A stretch of 64,000 bases of DNA from Stieleria sp. JC731. Its GTDB lineage: Bacteria > Planctomycetota > Planctomycetia > Pirellulales > Pirellulaceae. A program made the position numbers and the translations under genes. Below, one piece after another: positions 8,341-16,601 of this stretch. Numbering within the stretch: the first letter of the stretch is position 1; the number at the start of each line of letters is the position of its first letter. The notes beneath the pieces are model-generated. The model saw only the letters and a program-made list of their open reading frames with translations. It did not search any database and was not told the DNA's origin. The DNA lies in NCBI RefSeq assembly GCF_020966635.1, contig NZ_JAJKFQ010000029.1:124001-188000 (forward strand), in the 5' to 3' direction.

Positions 8341-8477
8341 GCACTCTGAGCTGCTCGTCGGCTAACGTTCGCACTGAGGTATTGCCGACATTGCATGAGC
8401 AAAGCAAGTCAATGGCGGAATTCTGAAGCTTGGACGGCCAAAGATAGTGGGATAAACGGTCATCGAATTCACTTACC

Positions 8478-8506
8478 TTGGCCGACTTGCCAGCGCGTCC
8501 TACAAT
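8478..8506 (+). promoter_or_regulatory. Candidate sigma-70-type promoter for trxA
   Basis: TTGGCC at 8478-8483 and TACAAT at 8501-8506 are separated by 17 bp, about 115 bp before the trxA start. It matches the consensus in spacing and in most positions but has no experimental support. Confidence 0.4.
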
Positions 8507-8619
8507 CGCAGTGAAAGAATGTGAATCGCTCTCGATCGAAAGCTCTTCGGAGCCTTGAGCGGGAAGCCAGATATCCAAAGACTTACTTACGAACCTATTT
8601 TCCCCAGAGGGTTAGTGAC

Positions 8620-8949
8620 ATGGCAGCCGAAGCCGTCGTCGAATTTACCGAAGAAAACTTTGAGGCCGAAGTGATGCAAGCGGATGGCCCCGTTCTCGTC
8701 GACTTCTGGGCACCTTGGTGCGGCCCTTGCCGTGCGATCGCGCCGATGATCGACCAACTTGCTACCGAAAATTCGGATAAGAAAATCGGCAAGCTGAACA
8801 TCGATGAAGCTCCCGGTATCGCGCAAAAATTCGGTATCACCGGCATTCCAACCCTGTTGGTTTTCAAGAACGGCGACATCGAACACAGCTTCCGTGGCGG
8901 TAACACCACCAAGACCGCTCTACAAGAAGCTCTCGACGCCTCGGTTTAG
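8620..8949 (+). CDS. trxA: Thioredoxin
   Basis: 109 residues from ATG 8620 (MAAEAVVEFTEENFEAEV), matching the ~108-residue length of thioredoxins. The open frame extends upstream to 8521, but that extension is not conserved-looking and the ATG fits family length. The active site FWAPWCGPCRAIAPM is near residue 30; GITGIPTLLVFKNG with the cis-Pro is near 73. The protein is a cytoplasmic disulfide reductant for ribonucleotide reductase, peroxiredoxins and others. It is monocistronic: a candidate promoter lies upstream and a perfect hairpin follows the stop. Confidence 0.94.
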   Translation: MAAEAVVEFTEENFEAEVMQADGPVLVDFWAPWCGPCRAIAPMIDQLATENSDKKIGKLNIDEAPGIAQKFGITGIPTLLVFKNGDIEHSFRGGNTTKTALQEALDASV

Positions 8950-8976
8950 GGCCACGCTTTTCAAGTCCGGCAACGC

Positions 8977-9006
8977 CTGGCTTGGAAACTGACTGATCCA
9001 AGCCAG
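8977..9006 (+). terminator. Perfect 10-bp hairpin after trxA
   Basis: CTGGCTTGGA (8977-8986) pairs with TCCAAGCCAG (8997-9006) across a 10-nt loop. It starts 27 bp after the trxA stop. No U-run follows, so it could be a processing or stability hairpin instead of an intrinsic terminator. Confidence 0.5.
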
Positions 9007-9545
9007 CCGAAATAGCAATCCACGGCGACCTGCAATGCAGAGCCGTGTTCAGCGGAAAGGCGATTGAGTCGCCAGGCAGTCTTGATGTTCATTTTTCGGG
9101 CCCCCGATCACGATTTACGTCGTGAATCCGAGTATCAACGGGACGGACCACGAAAAACGCAACCACAGTCGCAATAACGCTTTACATCGCGTTTCACCTA
9201 GGGGATGACTTCCCGGGTGGCGAAAGGTTTGTAGCATTTCATTCGCTAGGCCTCATGCGTCACGATATCCTCTGTCGGTCCTAAGTGAGTCCCGCGACAC
9301 TCGGTCGGATCGTCGAACCGCTCGTTAAAGGACGCTAACACAACTTTGCGACCACGGAAGTTCCGATACTGCGGTGCTATTGCCATGCGATCGCGAATCG
9401 GACGAGGCACCGCCTTTGGCAACGGCCTTCGGTCACATGCCGAACCAATGCAGCGATCCAGACGATGGCTTAGGAACACGGCTGTAGGAAACCGCCACGG
9501 CCTCGATTTAACAATCTTGTTTCTCTCTCCAAGCAGGCAACTGCG
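9007..9545. other. 539-bp region before thyA, no gene recognised
   Basis: Short open frames on both strands look like chance. No tandem repeat or recognisable RNA structure was seen. The pyrimidine-rich TTTCTCTCTCC just before the thyA start leaves no clear ribosome-binding site there. Confidence 0.5.
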
Positions 9546-10340
9546 ATGCTTCAGTACCTTCGTTTGCTCGAAGAAATCCTGGAATCTGGCTCTGACCGTG
9601 GTGATCGCACCGGTGTCGGTACTCGAAGCCTGTTTGGGCGTCAGCTTTCATTCAATCTGGATGACGGCTTTCCGCTTCTGACTACCAAAAAGCTTCACCT
9701 ACGTTCGATCATCTACGAATTGCTATGGTTCCTTCGTGGGGACACCAACATCGCTTGGTTGAACGAAAACGGGGTTCGCATCTGGGATGAGTGGGCGGAC
9801 GAGAATGGCGATTTGGGACCAGTTTATGGCCACCAGTGGCGGTCCTGGCCGACTCCCGATGGCGAGACCATCGATCAAATCGCGTGGGTCGAAAACGAGA
9901 TCCGCAACAACCCGCTCAGCCGCCGGCTGATCGTATCGGCCTGGAACGTTAGCGAAGTCAATCGCATGGCTTTACCCCCATGCCACACGCTATTCCAGTT
10001 TTACGTCAGCGACGACAAGCTGTCCTGCCAGCTGTATCAACGCAGTGCGGACGTCTTTCTTGGGGTGCCATTCAATATCGCCAGCTACGCGCTGCTAACG
10101 ATCATGATGGCGAAAGTCACCGGCCTACAGCCTGGAACTTTCGTGCATACGTTCGGCGATGTGCACCTTTACCAAAACCACTTTGACCAAGCTCGCGAAC
10201 AGCTCACCCGAGAGCCAAAACCGCTGCCAAAGCTCGTCATTGACAACACTCCGGAATCGATCGACGGTTTCAACTTCGAAGACTTCGAGATCGTCGATTA
10301 TCACCCTCACCCGCACATCAAAGCACCGGTCGCGGTCTGA
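9546..10340 (+). CDS. thyA: Thymidylate synthase (ThyA type)
   Basis: 264 residues, the same length as E. coli ThyA. Methylates dUMP to dTMP with methylenetetrahydrofolate. Near the N-terminus [12 protein letters not shown] is the phosphate-binding Arg region; [13 protein letters not shown] near residue 147 holds the catalytic Cys; [20 protein letters not shown] holds the dUMP-binding residues; the C-terminal [12 protein letters not shown] is the closing segment. folA follows 101 bp downstream on the same strand, pairing the enzyme that produces dihydrofolate with the one that re-reduces it. Confidence 0.97.
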   Translation: MLQYLRLLEEILESGSDRGDRTGVGTRSLFGRQLSFNLDDGFPLLTTKKLHLRSIIYELLWFLRGDTNIAWLNENGVRIWDEWADENGDLGPVYGHQWRSWPTPDGETIDQIAWVENEIRNNPLSRRLIVSAWNVSEVNRMALPPCHTLFQFYVSDDKLSCQLYQRSADVFLGVPFNIASYALLTIMMAKVTGLQPGTFVHTFGDVHLYQNHFDQAREQLTREPKPLPKLVIDNTPESIDGFNFEDFEIVDYHPHPHIKAPVAV

Positions 10341-10441
10341 GTTTCAGCATTCCGCCTGTCGCAAACACTGGCACCAACACACAGCGTTCTCGCGGCTTTT
10401 GATAATCCCGGCGAATCTCTACCAAACCAAACTCAACACCT

Positions 10442-10933
10442 ATGAGCCACCCTCTCACCGCTGTGGTCGCGATGAGCCCGACCGGAGTCATTGGCCTTAA
10501 CGGCGATATGCCCTGGCGGTTAAGCAGCGATCTAAAGCGTTTCAAGCAGCTCACGATGGGCGGCGTGTTGATCATGGGTCGCAAAACCTTCGATTCGATT
10601 GGCCGTCCGCTTCCCGGTCGCCGGACGATCGTGATTACGCGGCAATCGGATTGGTCCTGTGAAGGAGTCCAGGCTGCCGCATCGCCGGAGGAAGCGATCA
10701 CGATGATCGGTGCTGATGCGGCGTTTGTCGTCGGTGGGGCGGAGATCTACCGCCAGCTGATTGATCGCTGTGACCGGATTTTTTTAACGCGCGTGCTTTG
10801 CGAGGTTGACGGGGATACGGAATTGGCGCTCGACTTGTCGGATTTTCGCGTGATTGAGCAATCAAGAATCCCGGCAGGCCCGAAAGATGAGTATCCGACC
10901 GAGTTTTTGCGGCTTCAGCGCAAGGAAACTTGA
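10442..10933 (+). CDS. folA: Dihydrofolate reductase
   Basis: 163 residues. NADPH-dependent reduction of dihydrofolate. AMSPTGVIGLNGDMPWRLSS at residues 10-29 contains the M20-loop W and the surrounding substrate site; the catalytic acid falls in SSDLKRFKQL; GRKTFDSIGRPLPGRRTIVI is the cofactor region; VVGGAEIYRQLI is the second glycine motif. The ATG at 10442 follows directly on an A/C-rich stretch without a strong ribosome-binding site. Placement directly after thyA suggests a functional folate pair. Confidence 0.95.
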   Translation: MSHPLTAVVAMSPTGVIGLNGDMPWRLSSDLKRFKQLTMGGVLIMGRKTFDSIGRPLPGRRTIVITRQSDWSCEGVQAAASPEEAITMIGADAAFVVGGAEIYRQLIDRCDRIFLTRVLCEVDGDTELALDLSDFRVIEQSRIPAGPKDEYPTEFLRLQRKET

Positions 10934-11050
10934 TCATCACGGCGCTCCAGCCCCGCCAACTGGGATGCTTATTTCCGGCGTTTGGGTGGCCACTTGGGTC
11001 ACTAGATGTGCGTTGAAATAAAAATCCATAAAAAGGCTGGAAAGTGGCCA

Positions 11051-11080
11051 TTGAGCAAAAAGGGGGCCATTCGCTATAGT
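11051..11080 (+). promoter_or_regulatory. Candidate sigma-70-type promoter for the ribosomal/rpoA cluster
   Basis: TTGAGC (11051-11056), 18-bp spacer, TATAGT (11075-11080), followed by a ~135-nt leader to rpsM. The leader holds no recognised riboswitch or S4-type binding fold that I can identify by eye. Confidence 0.45.
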
Positions 11081-11214
11081 CCGGGATTCGCGGACAGCAC
11101 TTTTTCGTTTTTTGCGTGTGGCGGGCCTTATTGAAAGGTTTCAGGCCGCCGAGGGACCATCCCCGCGGTGCTGCCACAGTCCAGTTTGCACGAGATATTT
11201 GCAGGAGCATTGCT

Positions 11215-11598
11215 ATGCCCCGTTTGTTGGGCGTCGACATTCCGAACGACAAACAGATCCAGTATTCGCTGACTTACCTGTACGGCGTTGGCTTGTACAC
11301 AGCTCGCGAAACATGCGAGAAGCTTGGGATCGACCCAAGTCGATCGGCAAGTGAGATCAACGAGGATGAGCTGGGTCAGATCGCTGCGCTGCTGGAACGC
11401 GACTACACGGTCGAAGGTCCTCTCCGCCGTCAAGTCACTCAGAACATCAGCCGACTTCGTGAGATCAAGTCCTATCGTGGCATGCGTCACCGTATGGGTC
11501 TTCCGGTCCGTGGTCAGCGTACAAAGACCAACTCGCGAACGCGCAAAGGTCCAAAGAAGACCGTCGCCGGAAAGAAAGGCGTCAAAGACCTTCGCTAG
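11215..11598 (+). CDS. rpsM: 30S ribosomal protein S13
   Basis: 127 residues from ATG 11215, preceded by GCAGGAG at a good distance; a longer frame from 11116 is not needed. The protein binds the head of the 30S subunit and contacts tRNA and S19. MPRLLGVDIPNDKQIQYSLT begins the H2TH region; YRGMRHRMGLPVRGQRTKTN is the conserved basic stretch; the tail is Lys/Arg-rich. First gene of an rpsM-rpsK-rpoA-rplQ set; no infA, rpmJ or secY lies immediately upstream. Confidence 0.96.
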   Translation: MPRLLGVDIPNDKQIQYSLTYLYGVGLYTARETCEKLGIDPSRSASEINEDELGQIAALLERDYTVEGPLRRQVTQNISRLREIKSYRGMRHRMGLPVRGQRTKTNSRTRKGPKKTVAGKKGVKDLR

Positions 11599-11649
11599 CG
11601 TTCTATTATTCCCGATTCAGTTACCGACTTTTGCGTTTAGGACTTTGCC

Positions 11650-12033
11650 GTGGCAAAGAGCAACAAGAAAAAACGAGTCCGTCGCAACGTGAGCAATGGC
11701 ATTGCTCACATTCACGCGACGTTCAACAACACCACTGTCACGATCACCGACACCAAGGGCGACACCTTGTGCTGGGCGAGTGCGGGCACCAGCGGTTTCA
11801 AAGGAAGCCGTAAGAGCACCCCATTTGCTGGCCAATGTGCGGCTCAACAGGCTGCCGAAAAGGCGACCAAGTTTGGGATGCGTGACGTCGAAGTGCGAGT
11901 CAAAGGCCCTGGATCGGGTCGAGAAAGCGCAATCACCGCGCTGCAATCGGCGGGACTAAAGGTCAAGTTGATCGAAGACGTGACCCCGATCCCCCACAAC
12001 GGATGCCGACCACGCAAAAAGCGTCGCGTCTAG
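11650..12033 (+). CDS. rpsK: 30S ribosomal protein S11
   Basis: 127 residues from GTG 11650 with AGGA just upstream. The protein lies on the 30S platform near the 690 loop. [19 protein letters not shown] and [19 protein letters not shown] are S11 hallmarks; the end, [13 protein letters not shown], is the conserved C-terminus. Follows rpsM by 51 bp. rpsD, usually between rpsK and rpoA, is absent here. Confidence 0.97.
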   Translation: MAKSNKKKRVRRNVSNGIAHIHATFNNTTVTITDTKGDTLCWASAGTSGFKGSRKSTPFAGQCAAQQAAEKATKFGMRDVEVRVKGPGSGRESAITALQSAGLKVKLIEDVTPIPHNGCRPRKKRRV

Positions 12034-12062
12034 TCCCTTCCTTCGACACTGATCTCCGATAG

Positions 12063-12079
12063 CCTGCTCCCAGAGCAGG
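12063..12079 (+). promoter_or_regulatory. Perfect hairpin between rpsK and rpoA
   Basis: CCTGCTC, loop CCA, GAGCAGG. Lies in the 109-bp spacer before rpoA without a U-run. It may be an mRNA processing or attenuation element; function inferred only from position. Confidence 0.35.
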
Positions 12080-12142
12080 TTAGGTATCGCGTCGATTTAT
12101 CTCACTCGCATTCGTACTCCCCAGCGACAAGGTTACACCGCA

Positions 12143-13132
12143 ATGCATATCCGTTGGCGTGGAATGGAGCTTCCCAGCACTCTGGAAGTTGACCGCGATT
12201 CGCTTTCGCAAACCTATGGCAAGTTCGTCGCCGAGCCTTTTGAGCGCGGTTTCGGAACTAGCGTCGGCAACTCGCTCCGCCGCGTGCTGCTGAGCAGCCT
12301 GATGGGTAGCGCTGTCACACAGATCAAAATCCGTGGTGCACAGCACGAATTCACCAACATCCCTGGCGTTCTAGAAGATGTCACCGACATCGTCCTGAAC
12401 GTGAAAAGCTTGGTCGTTCGCAACCACAGCGAAGCCACTCGTGTGATCACCGTCGAAGCTGATAAGGCTGGCGAGATCCGTGGCAGCGACATCCAGACGG
12501 ATCAAGATGTCGAAATCATCAACCAAGACATTGTCCTGGCGACCCTGACCGAAGACGTCCCATTCATGATGGAAATGGTCGTCGAAAATGGCCGTGGGTA
12601 CGTCCCAGCAACCGAACACAGCAGCGCCGACCACGAAATCGGAATCATCCCGATCGACGCGGTCTACAGCCCTGTGACCCGTGTCCGCTACGACGTCGAA
12701 GAAACTCGCGTCGGCCAGAAAACCAACTACGACAAACTGGTACTGGAGATCTGGACCGACGGCAGCGTCAATCCCGAATTGGCTCTCGTTGAAGCGGCCA
12801 AGATCCTTCGCAAACACCTCAACCCGTTTGTGCAATATCGCGAACTCGGACCGAGCATTTTCTCGGCCGCCCGCGGTGGTGCCGGATCGCCCGAAGCTCA
12901 ACTGGAAGCCAAGCTCAACATGACGCTTGCCGACCTGCGTCTTTCCGTGCGTGCGAACAACTGCCTGGAAAGCGAAAATATTCAAACTGTTCGTGACCTT
13001 GTCCAACGTAACGAAGATCAGTTGCTGGAAGTGCGAAACTTCGGCGACACCACGTTGAACGAAGTTCGCGAAAAGTTGGCCCAATACGGCTTGCACCTCG
13101 GCATGCGAGTGCCTGCCCAACCGCTGTTCTAA
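12143..13132 (+). CDS. rpoA: DNA-directed RNA polymerase subunit alpha
   Basis: 329 residues, the same length as E. coli RpoA. The N-terminal domain shows [20 protein letters not shown] near residue 35, which dimerises and nucleates assembly. The C-terminal domain, about 255-320 ([20 protein letters not shown] and [14 protein letters not shown]), contacts UP elements and activators. Start ATG 12143 follows GACAAGG. Downstream is rplQ at 79 bp, as in most bacteria. Confidence 0.97.
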   Translation: MHIRWRGMELPSTLEVDRDSLSQTYGKFVAEPFERGFGTSVGNSLRRVLLSSLMGSAVTQIKIRGAQHEFTNIPGVLEDVTDIVLNVKSLVVRNHSEATRVITVEADKAGEIRGSDIQTDQDVEIINQDIVLATLTEDVPFMMEMVVENGRGYVPATEHSSADHEIGIIPIDAVYSPVTRVRYDVEETRVGQKTNYDKLVLEIWTDGSVNPELALVEAAKILRKHLNPFVQYRELGPSIFSAARGGAGSPEAQLEAKLNMTLADLRLSVRANNCLESENIQTVRDLVQRNEDQLLEVRNFGDTTLNEVREKLAQYGLHLGMRVPAQPLF

Positions 13133-13211
13133 ATCCCTCCCCGGGATCCGGCGGCGCCCAAGCCAACTGCTGTAACCACAAAGATAATCACCAACCCATA
13201 CCTGAACTGTC

Positions 13212-13820
13212 ATGCGACACCGACGACATGGCCGCACCCTGGGACGTAGCCCCAGCCACCGCAAGGCCCTGCTGAAAAACCTAGCTAGCGCCCTGTTCCT
13301 GACCGAACGCGACGCCGAGTTGGAAGAGAACGCGCCCAAGGTTGCCGGTCGTATCACGACCACGCTGCACAAGGCCAAAGAAGTTCGTCCTTTGGTCGAA
13401 AAGTGCATCACTATCGCCAAGAAGTCCATCCCTCACGCTAAAGCTGCACAGGAATTCGCCTGCGAAGCCGATCGTGGAAGCGATGAGTACAAGAAATGGC
13501 GTGAGAGCGAGCAGTGGAAGAAGTGGGCTGACGCTCGCGCACCTGTCGTTGCCGCACAACGTCGTATCGTTCAACTGATCGGCGACCGCGAAGCCGCTGC
13601 AATTCTGTTCGACACCATCGCAGAACGCTACGTCGATCGCCAAGGTGGCTACACTCGCATCGTGCGATTGGCCATGCCACGTCTGGGCGACAACGGTACA
13701 CGTGCAATCCTGGAACTGGTTGGCAAGAATGATCGCGTAAATCGCACCGCAGAACGACCTGCGTTCGATAGCGATGAATCAGGTTCAGACGCCCCAGCCG
13801 AAGAAGCAGCTGCTGAATAA
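13212..13820 (+). CDS. rplQ: 50S ribosomal protein L17 with internal insertion and acidic tail
   Basis: 202 residues against ~116-130 usual. The core is clear: MRHRRHGRTLGRSPSHRKAL at the N-terminus and GGYTRIVRLAMPRLGDN near residue 140. Between the conserved helix ending ITIAKK and the segment AAQRRIVQLIGDREAAAILF there is an insertion of roughly 35-45 residues rich in Lys, Glu and Trp (about 77-117). After the core an acidic Ser/Asp/Glu/Ala tail of ~30 residues follows. Last gene of the cluster; a strong terminator starts 33 bp later. Confidence 0.95.
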   Translation: MRHRRHGRTLGRSPSHRKALLKNLASALFLTERDAELEENAPKVAGRITTTLHKAKEVRPLVEKCITIAKKSIPHAKAAQEFACEADRGSDEYKKWRESEQWKKWADARAPVVAAQRRIVQLIGDREAAAILFDTIAERYVDRQGGYTRIVRLAMPRLGDNGTRAILELVGKNDRVNRTAERPAFDSDESGSDAPAEEAAAE

Positions 13821-13852
13821 GCTTCGTCTTCTTCGCTGAATCAAATCAAATG

Positions 13853-13890
13853 ACGGACAAGTCAACTTCGGTTGGCTTGTCCGTTTTTTT
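13853..13890 (+). terminator. Intrinsic terminator after rplQ
   Basis: ACGGACAAGTCAAC pairs with GTTGGCTTGTCCGT (one G-U pair) around a short loop and is followed by seven T residues. It lies between rplQ and the convergent pgl gene. Confidence 0.9.
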
Positions 13891-13914
13891 ATGCGCGATG
13901 GTCTGGAACAAGAT

Positions 13915-14664
13915 TTACGACGCGTCGACCGCTTCAGCGTCAACGAACCATCGCGTCGGCTTAATCCCCTGGGATGGGTATTTTGCAATATCCCGGTCAC
14001 CGAACAGCACCTCTTTCAGCGCGGGCAACTTTGCCGCCCCGGTGATAATGAACCAGATGTTCTTGCCAGCGGAGATGGCCGGATAAGTCATCGTGTAGCG
14101 GTGTGCGTCAAACTTTGGAACAAAGTTCTCGACGAATGAGGCATCGAATTCATCGAGCGCTTTCGTTTCAGGAAACAGCGATGCGGTGTGCGCGTCGTCT
14201 CCCATCCCCAGCAGCACCAAATCGAAAGCGGGAATGTCCGATCCAAAGTGCGACTGCATCTCGGCTGCGTATGCTCGAGCCGCATCCGCTGGCGCATCGA
14301 CGTTTACCTGAACGGGATGAACATTCGATGCTGGAACCGGAACGTGATCCAGCAGAGCCGTTTTAACCATCAAGAAGTTACTGTCCTGATGATCGTGCGG
14401 GACGTTTCGTTCGTCACCCCAAAAGAAATGAATTCGACCCCAAGGCAGGTCACGCTTTCCGAGAAGCTCGTAAACTCGCTTCGGTGTTGAGCCGCCAGAC
14501 AAAGAGACAGAAAACGTTTCTTGAGATTTCAATGTCTCGACAACAAGGTCACAGAAAGCATCGGTGACAGAGGCTTGCAGTGTCGCAAGGTCGGTATACG
14601 GTTCAAAGGGATAGGTCGCCACAGCTAGAATCTCGCGTGGTTGGAATTCGGTCGTAGTCGTCAC
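13915..14664 (-). CDS. pgl: 6-phosphogluconolactonase (DevB/SOL type)
   Basis: 249 residues, GTG start at 14664. Hydrolyses 6-phosphogluconolactone in the oxidative pentose phosphate pathway. SLSGGSTPKRVYELL near residue 53 is the phosphate-binding loop; FFWGDERNVPHDHQDSNF near 80 is the second family motif; LVLLGMGDDAHTASLFP near 150 contains the catalytic His region. The family shares the NagB/RpiA fold, but these motifs specify Pgl. It stands alone; no zwf or gnd nearby. Confidence 0.92.
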   Translation of the reverse strand: MTTTTEFQPREILAVATYPFEPYTDLATLQASVTDAFCDLVVETLKSQETFSVSLSGGSTPKRVYELLGKRDLPWGRIHFFWGDERNVPHDHQDSNFLMVKTALLDHVPVPASNVHPVQVNVDAPADAARAYAAEMQSHFGSDIPAFDLVLLGMGDDAHTASLFPETKALDEFDASFVENFVPKFDAHRYTMTYPAISAGKNIWFIITGAAKLPALKEVLFGDRDIAKYPSQGIKPTRWFVDAEAVDAS

Positions 14665-14794
14665 TCAAATCATTGTGGTGACGGATGCGATGCGATGATA
14701 GCCGATAAGGTCGTCTTCTAGCAAAGGTCGGCCGTCGCTTCTAACACGCCTCGCTGGACGCACCCGTCCGATACACAAACACGATCCGGTCTTC

Positions 14795-15289
14795 ATGCCT
14801 CAGTTCATCATCCGCGCCGCCGAACGTCGCGATGTTCCTGAAATCCATTCGATGCTTGGCGAGCTCGCCGAATTTGAAAAGCTAAGCGATCAGTTCACCG
14901 GAACGACAGATCAGATGGAGCAAGAAATCTTCGACCGCCCCGGCGGTCCGGAAGCTCTCGTCGCTGCGGATGGATCCGGTGAACTCATCGCCTATGCGAT
15001 CTACTTTGAAAATTTCTCCACGTTCCTTTGCAAACGTGGAATCTATCTCGAGGACATCTACGTCCGCCCGAACTTCCGAAAACAAGGCGTCGGCAAACGC
15101 ATCCTTTGCGAACTGGCCAATGTCGCTCGGGAAAGAAACTGTGGCCGGATGGAGTGGTGCGTGTTGGATTGGAATCAAAACGCCATTGACGTTTACCAGG
15201 CGATCGGCGGGAACGTCCTCCCTGATTGGAGAATTGTGCGACTCGATGAAGCCGCGATCGAAAACTTGGCGGGACCCAACGTCAGATAG
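14795..15289 (+). CDS. GNAT-family N-acetyltransferase (SSAT-like)
   Basis: 164 residues. GIYLEDIYVRPNFRKQGVGK near residue 88 is the central beta4/acetyl-CoA P-loop of GNAT enzymes, with the (R/Q)xxGxG/A pattern. MEWCVLDWNQNAIDVYQAIG near 128 resembles the C-terminal half of spermidine/diamine acetyltransferases (W.VLDWN...FY...GA). The enzyme should acetylate a small amine or polyamine with acetyl-CoA; polyamine specificity is an inference from this motif. Start ATG 14795. Confidence 0.85.
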   Translation: MPQFIIRAAERRDVPEIHSMLGELAEFEKLSDQFTGTTDQMEQEIFDRPGGPEALVAADGSGELIAYAIYFENFSTFLCKRGIYLEDIYVRPNFRKQGVGKRILCELANVARERNCGRMEWCVLDWNQNAIDVYQAIGGNVLPDWRIVRLDEAAIENLAGPNVR

Positions 15290-15366
15290 TTTTCAAGATT
15301 TTTGTAAGGTTCAACGCCTCGCTGCTCAATAGTCTCGTGAAGTCCAAGTTGAAGCGATGAACTGCG

Positions 15367-15873
15367 ATGAATCGACGATCCCACAAAACAACATTCGACC
15401 GATGGCTAGACCATCATCTCGGCTTGTTGCTGAAAGTGGCCGCATCGTTCTCGAGCGACAAAATCGATCGTGACGACTTGCTTCAAGAAATGACCTTTCA
15501 GATGTGGCGATCGATTCCGAACTACGACGGTCGAGTTCGTGAATCGACTTGGATCTACCGTGTCGCGTTGTACACAGCGATTCGATGGTCCAAGGTGGAA
15601 TCCAAGCGACGTCAAAGGACGACGCAACTGGAACAACCCTCGATCGTCATCGATCAAACGGATTCCGATCCGCGATTGCGTTGGCTCTACGAAAAAATTT
15701 CCGAGCTTGATCCGATCGATCGATCCCTAGCGTTGTTGATGCTTGATGGTTTCAGCTACCACGAGATGTCAGACATGCTGGGGCTTAGCGAAAGCAACGT
15801 GGGCGTCCGAATCAGCCGCTTGAAAAAACAGTTGATCCAAAAACTTGAACAGGAACAAAACGATGACTCTTGA
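15367..15873 (+). CDS. ECF-type RNA polymerase sigma factor
   Basis: 168 residues. Region 2 (about 30-75) contains DDLLQEMTFQMWRSIPNYDG and the DNA-melting helix STWIYRVALYTAIRW. Region 4 (about 110-160) has DPIDRSLALLMLDGFSYHEM and SESNVGVRISRLKKQL, a clear helix-turn-helix. No region 1.1 or 3, so it belongs to the ECF group, which redirects RNA polymerase to a small regulon. The next gene overlaps its 3' end by 11 bp, implying translational coupling and a joint function. Confidence 0.92.
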   Translation: MNRRSHKTTFDRWLDHHLGLLLKVAASFSSDKIDRDDLLQEMTFQMWRSIPNYDGRVRESTWIYRVALYTAIRWSKVESKRRQRTTQLEQPSIVIDQTDSDPRLRWLYEKISELDPIDRSLALLMLDGFSYHEMSDMLGLSESNVGVRISRLKKQLIQKLEQEQNDDS

Positions 15874-16468
15874 TGAAGCACAATCGCTTTGGGAAGAACA
15901 GTCAGCCACGGGTTCGCAGGTCGACAAAGAGGCTTTGTTTTCTTCAGTCGAAACCAAGTATGCGACTTTCGATCGGACAGCGAACATCACGGAGATCGTG
16001 ATGATCTTAACGTTGCTGTTCGTTGCGGCGATGTTCATGCGAGATCCGATCATCCAGGGACACGACCGAATTCTGATCTTTGCCGGTATCGCGGCGATCG
16101 TCTCGGCGACCACCGTCTGGACCTGGCGTAGTGCGCGAAAAAAGCGAGAGCTACGATTTGAAGACAGCTTGTTGGGAATCATCAACAAATCAATTGATGG
16201 AATCGATGATTATGCCCACCGAATGACAAGCTTCGTCTTTTGGTTTGGCGGCCCACTTTGCATCGGATTGCTCTTGGCATTCTCGGTTGCCGATGAATCG
16301 AAACGCCCGTTGCTATACACCGTTTTCATTCCAGCCACGCTCGCATGTCTTGGCCTGAGCTATTGGCTTGTCAAACGCGAAATCCGGTTAAAATTGATGC
16401 CGGAAAGACGGCAACTTGTCGACCTACAAATTTCGCTGACGCAAGAACTTCCGATCGCTGCCCAATAG
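15863..16468 (+). CDS. Four-helix membrane protein coupled to the ECF sigma factor (possible anti-sigma)
   Basis: 201 residues from ATG 15863, preceded by an AGGA inside the sigma-factor gene. About 45 soluble N-terminal residues are followed by two close transmembrane helices (ITEIVMILTLLFVAAMFM and ILIFAGIAAIVSATTVW), a charged cytoplasmic loop (~60 residues), and two more helices (FVFWFGGPLCIGLLLAFSV and LYTVFIPATLACLGLSYWL). No zinc-binding HxxxCxxC anti-sigma domain is present and I recognise no family. The overlap with the sigma gene suggests it senses or restrains that sigma factor; this is inference from context. Confidence 0.7.
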   Translation: MTLDEAQSLWEEQSATGSQVDKEALFSSVETKYATFDRTANITEIVMILTLLFVAAMFMRDPIIQGHDRILIFAGIAAIVSATTVWTWRSARKKRELRFEDSLLGIINKSIDGIDDYAHRMTSFVFWFGGPLCIGLLLAFSVADESKRPLLYTVFIPATLACLGLSYWLVKREIRLKLMPERRQLVDLQISLTQELPIAAQ

Positions 16469-16601
16469 CGTCCGATCGCCAACAACACTGATCAGAATCA
16501 ATCGACAATTCCGACTTGATCGGATCTTGCTCCGCCCGTTATCCACGGGCAGGGGCTATCATCAAGAACACTGTTTTGCCCACCCAGCTCTGTTCTTGTT
16601 G

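Noticed and set aside
12371-13429. Long open frame antisense to rpoA and rplQ
   Set aside because: Complement of two certain genes; it arises from their codon bias and spans their intergenic region.
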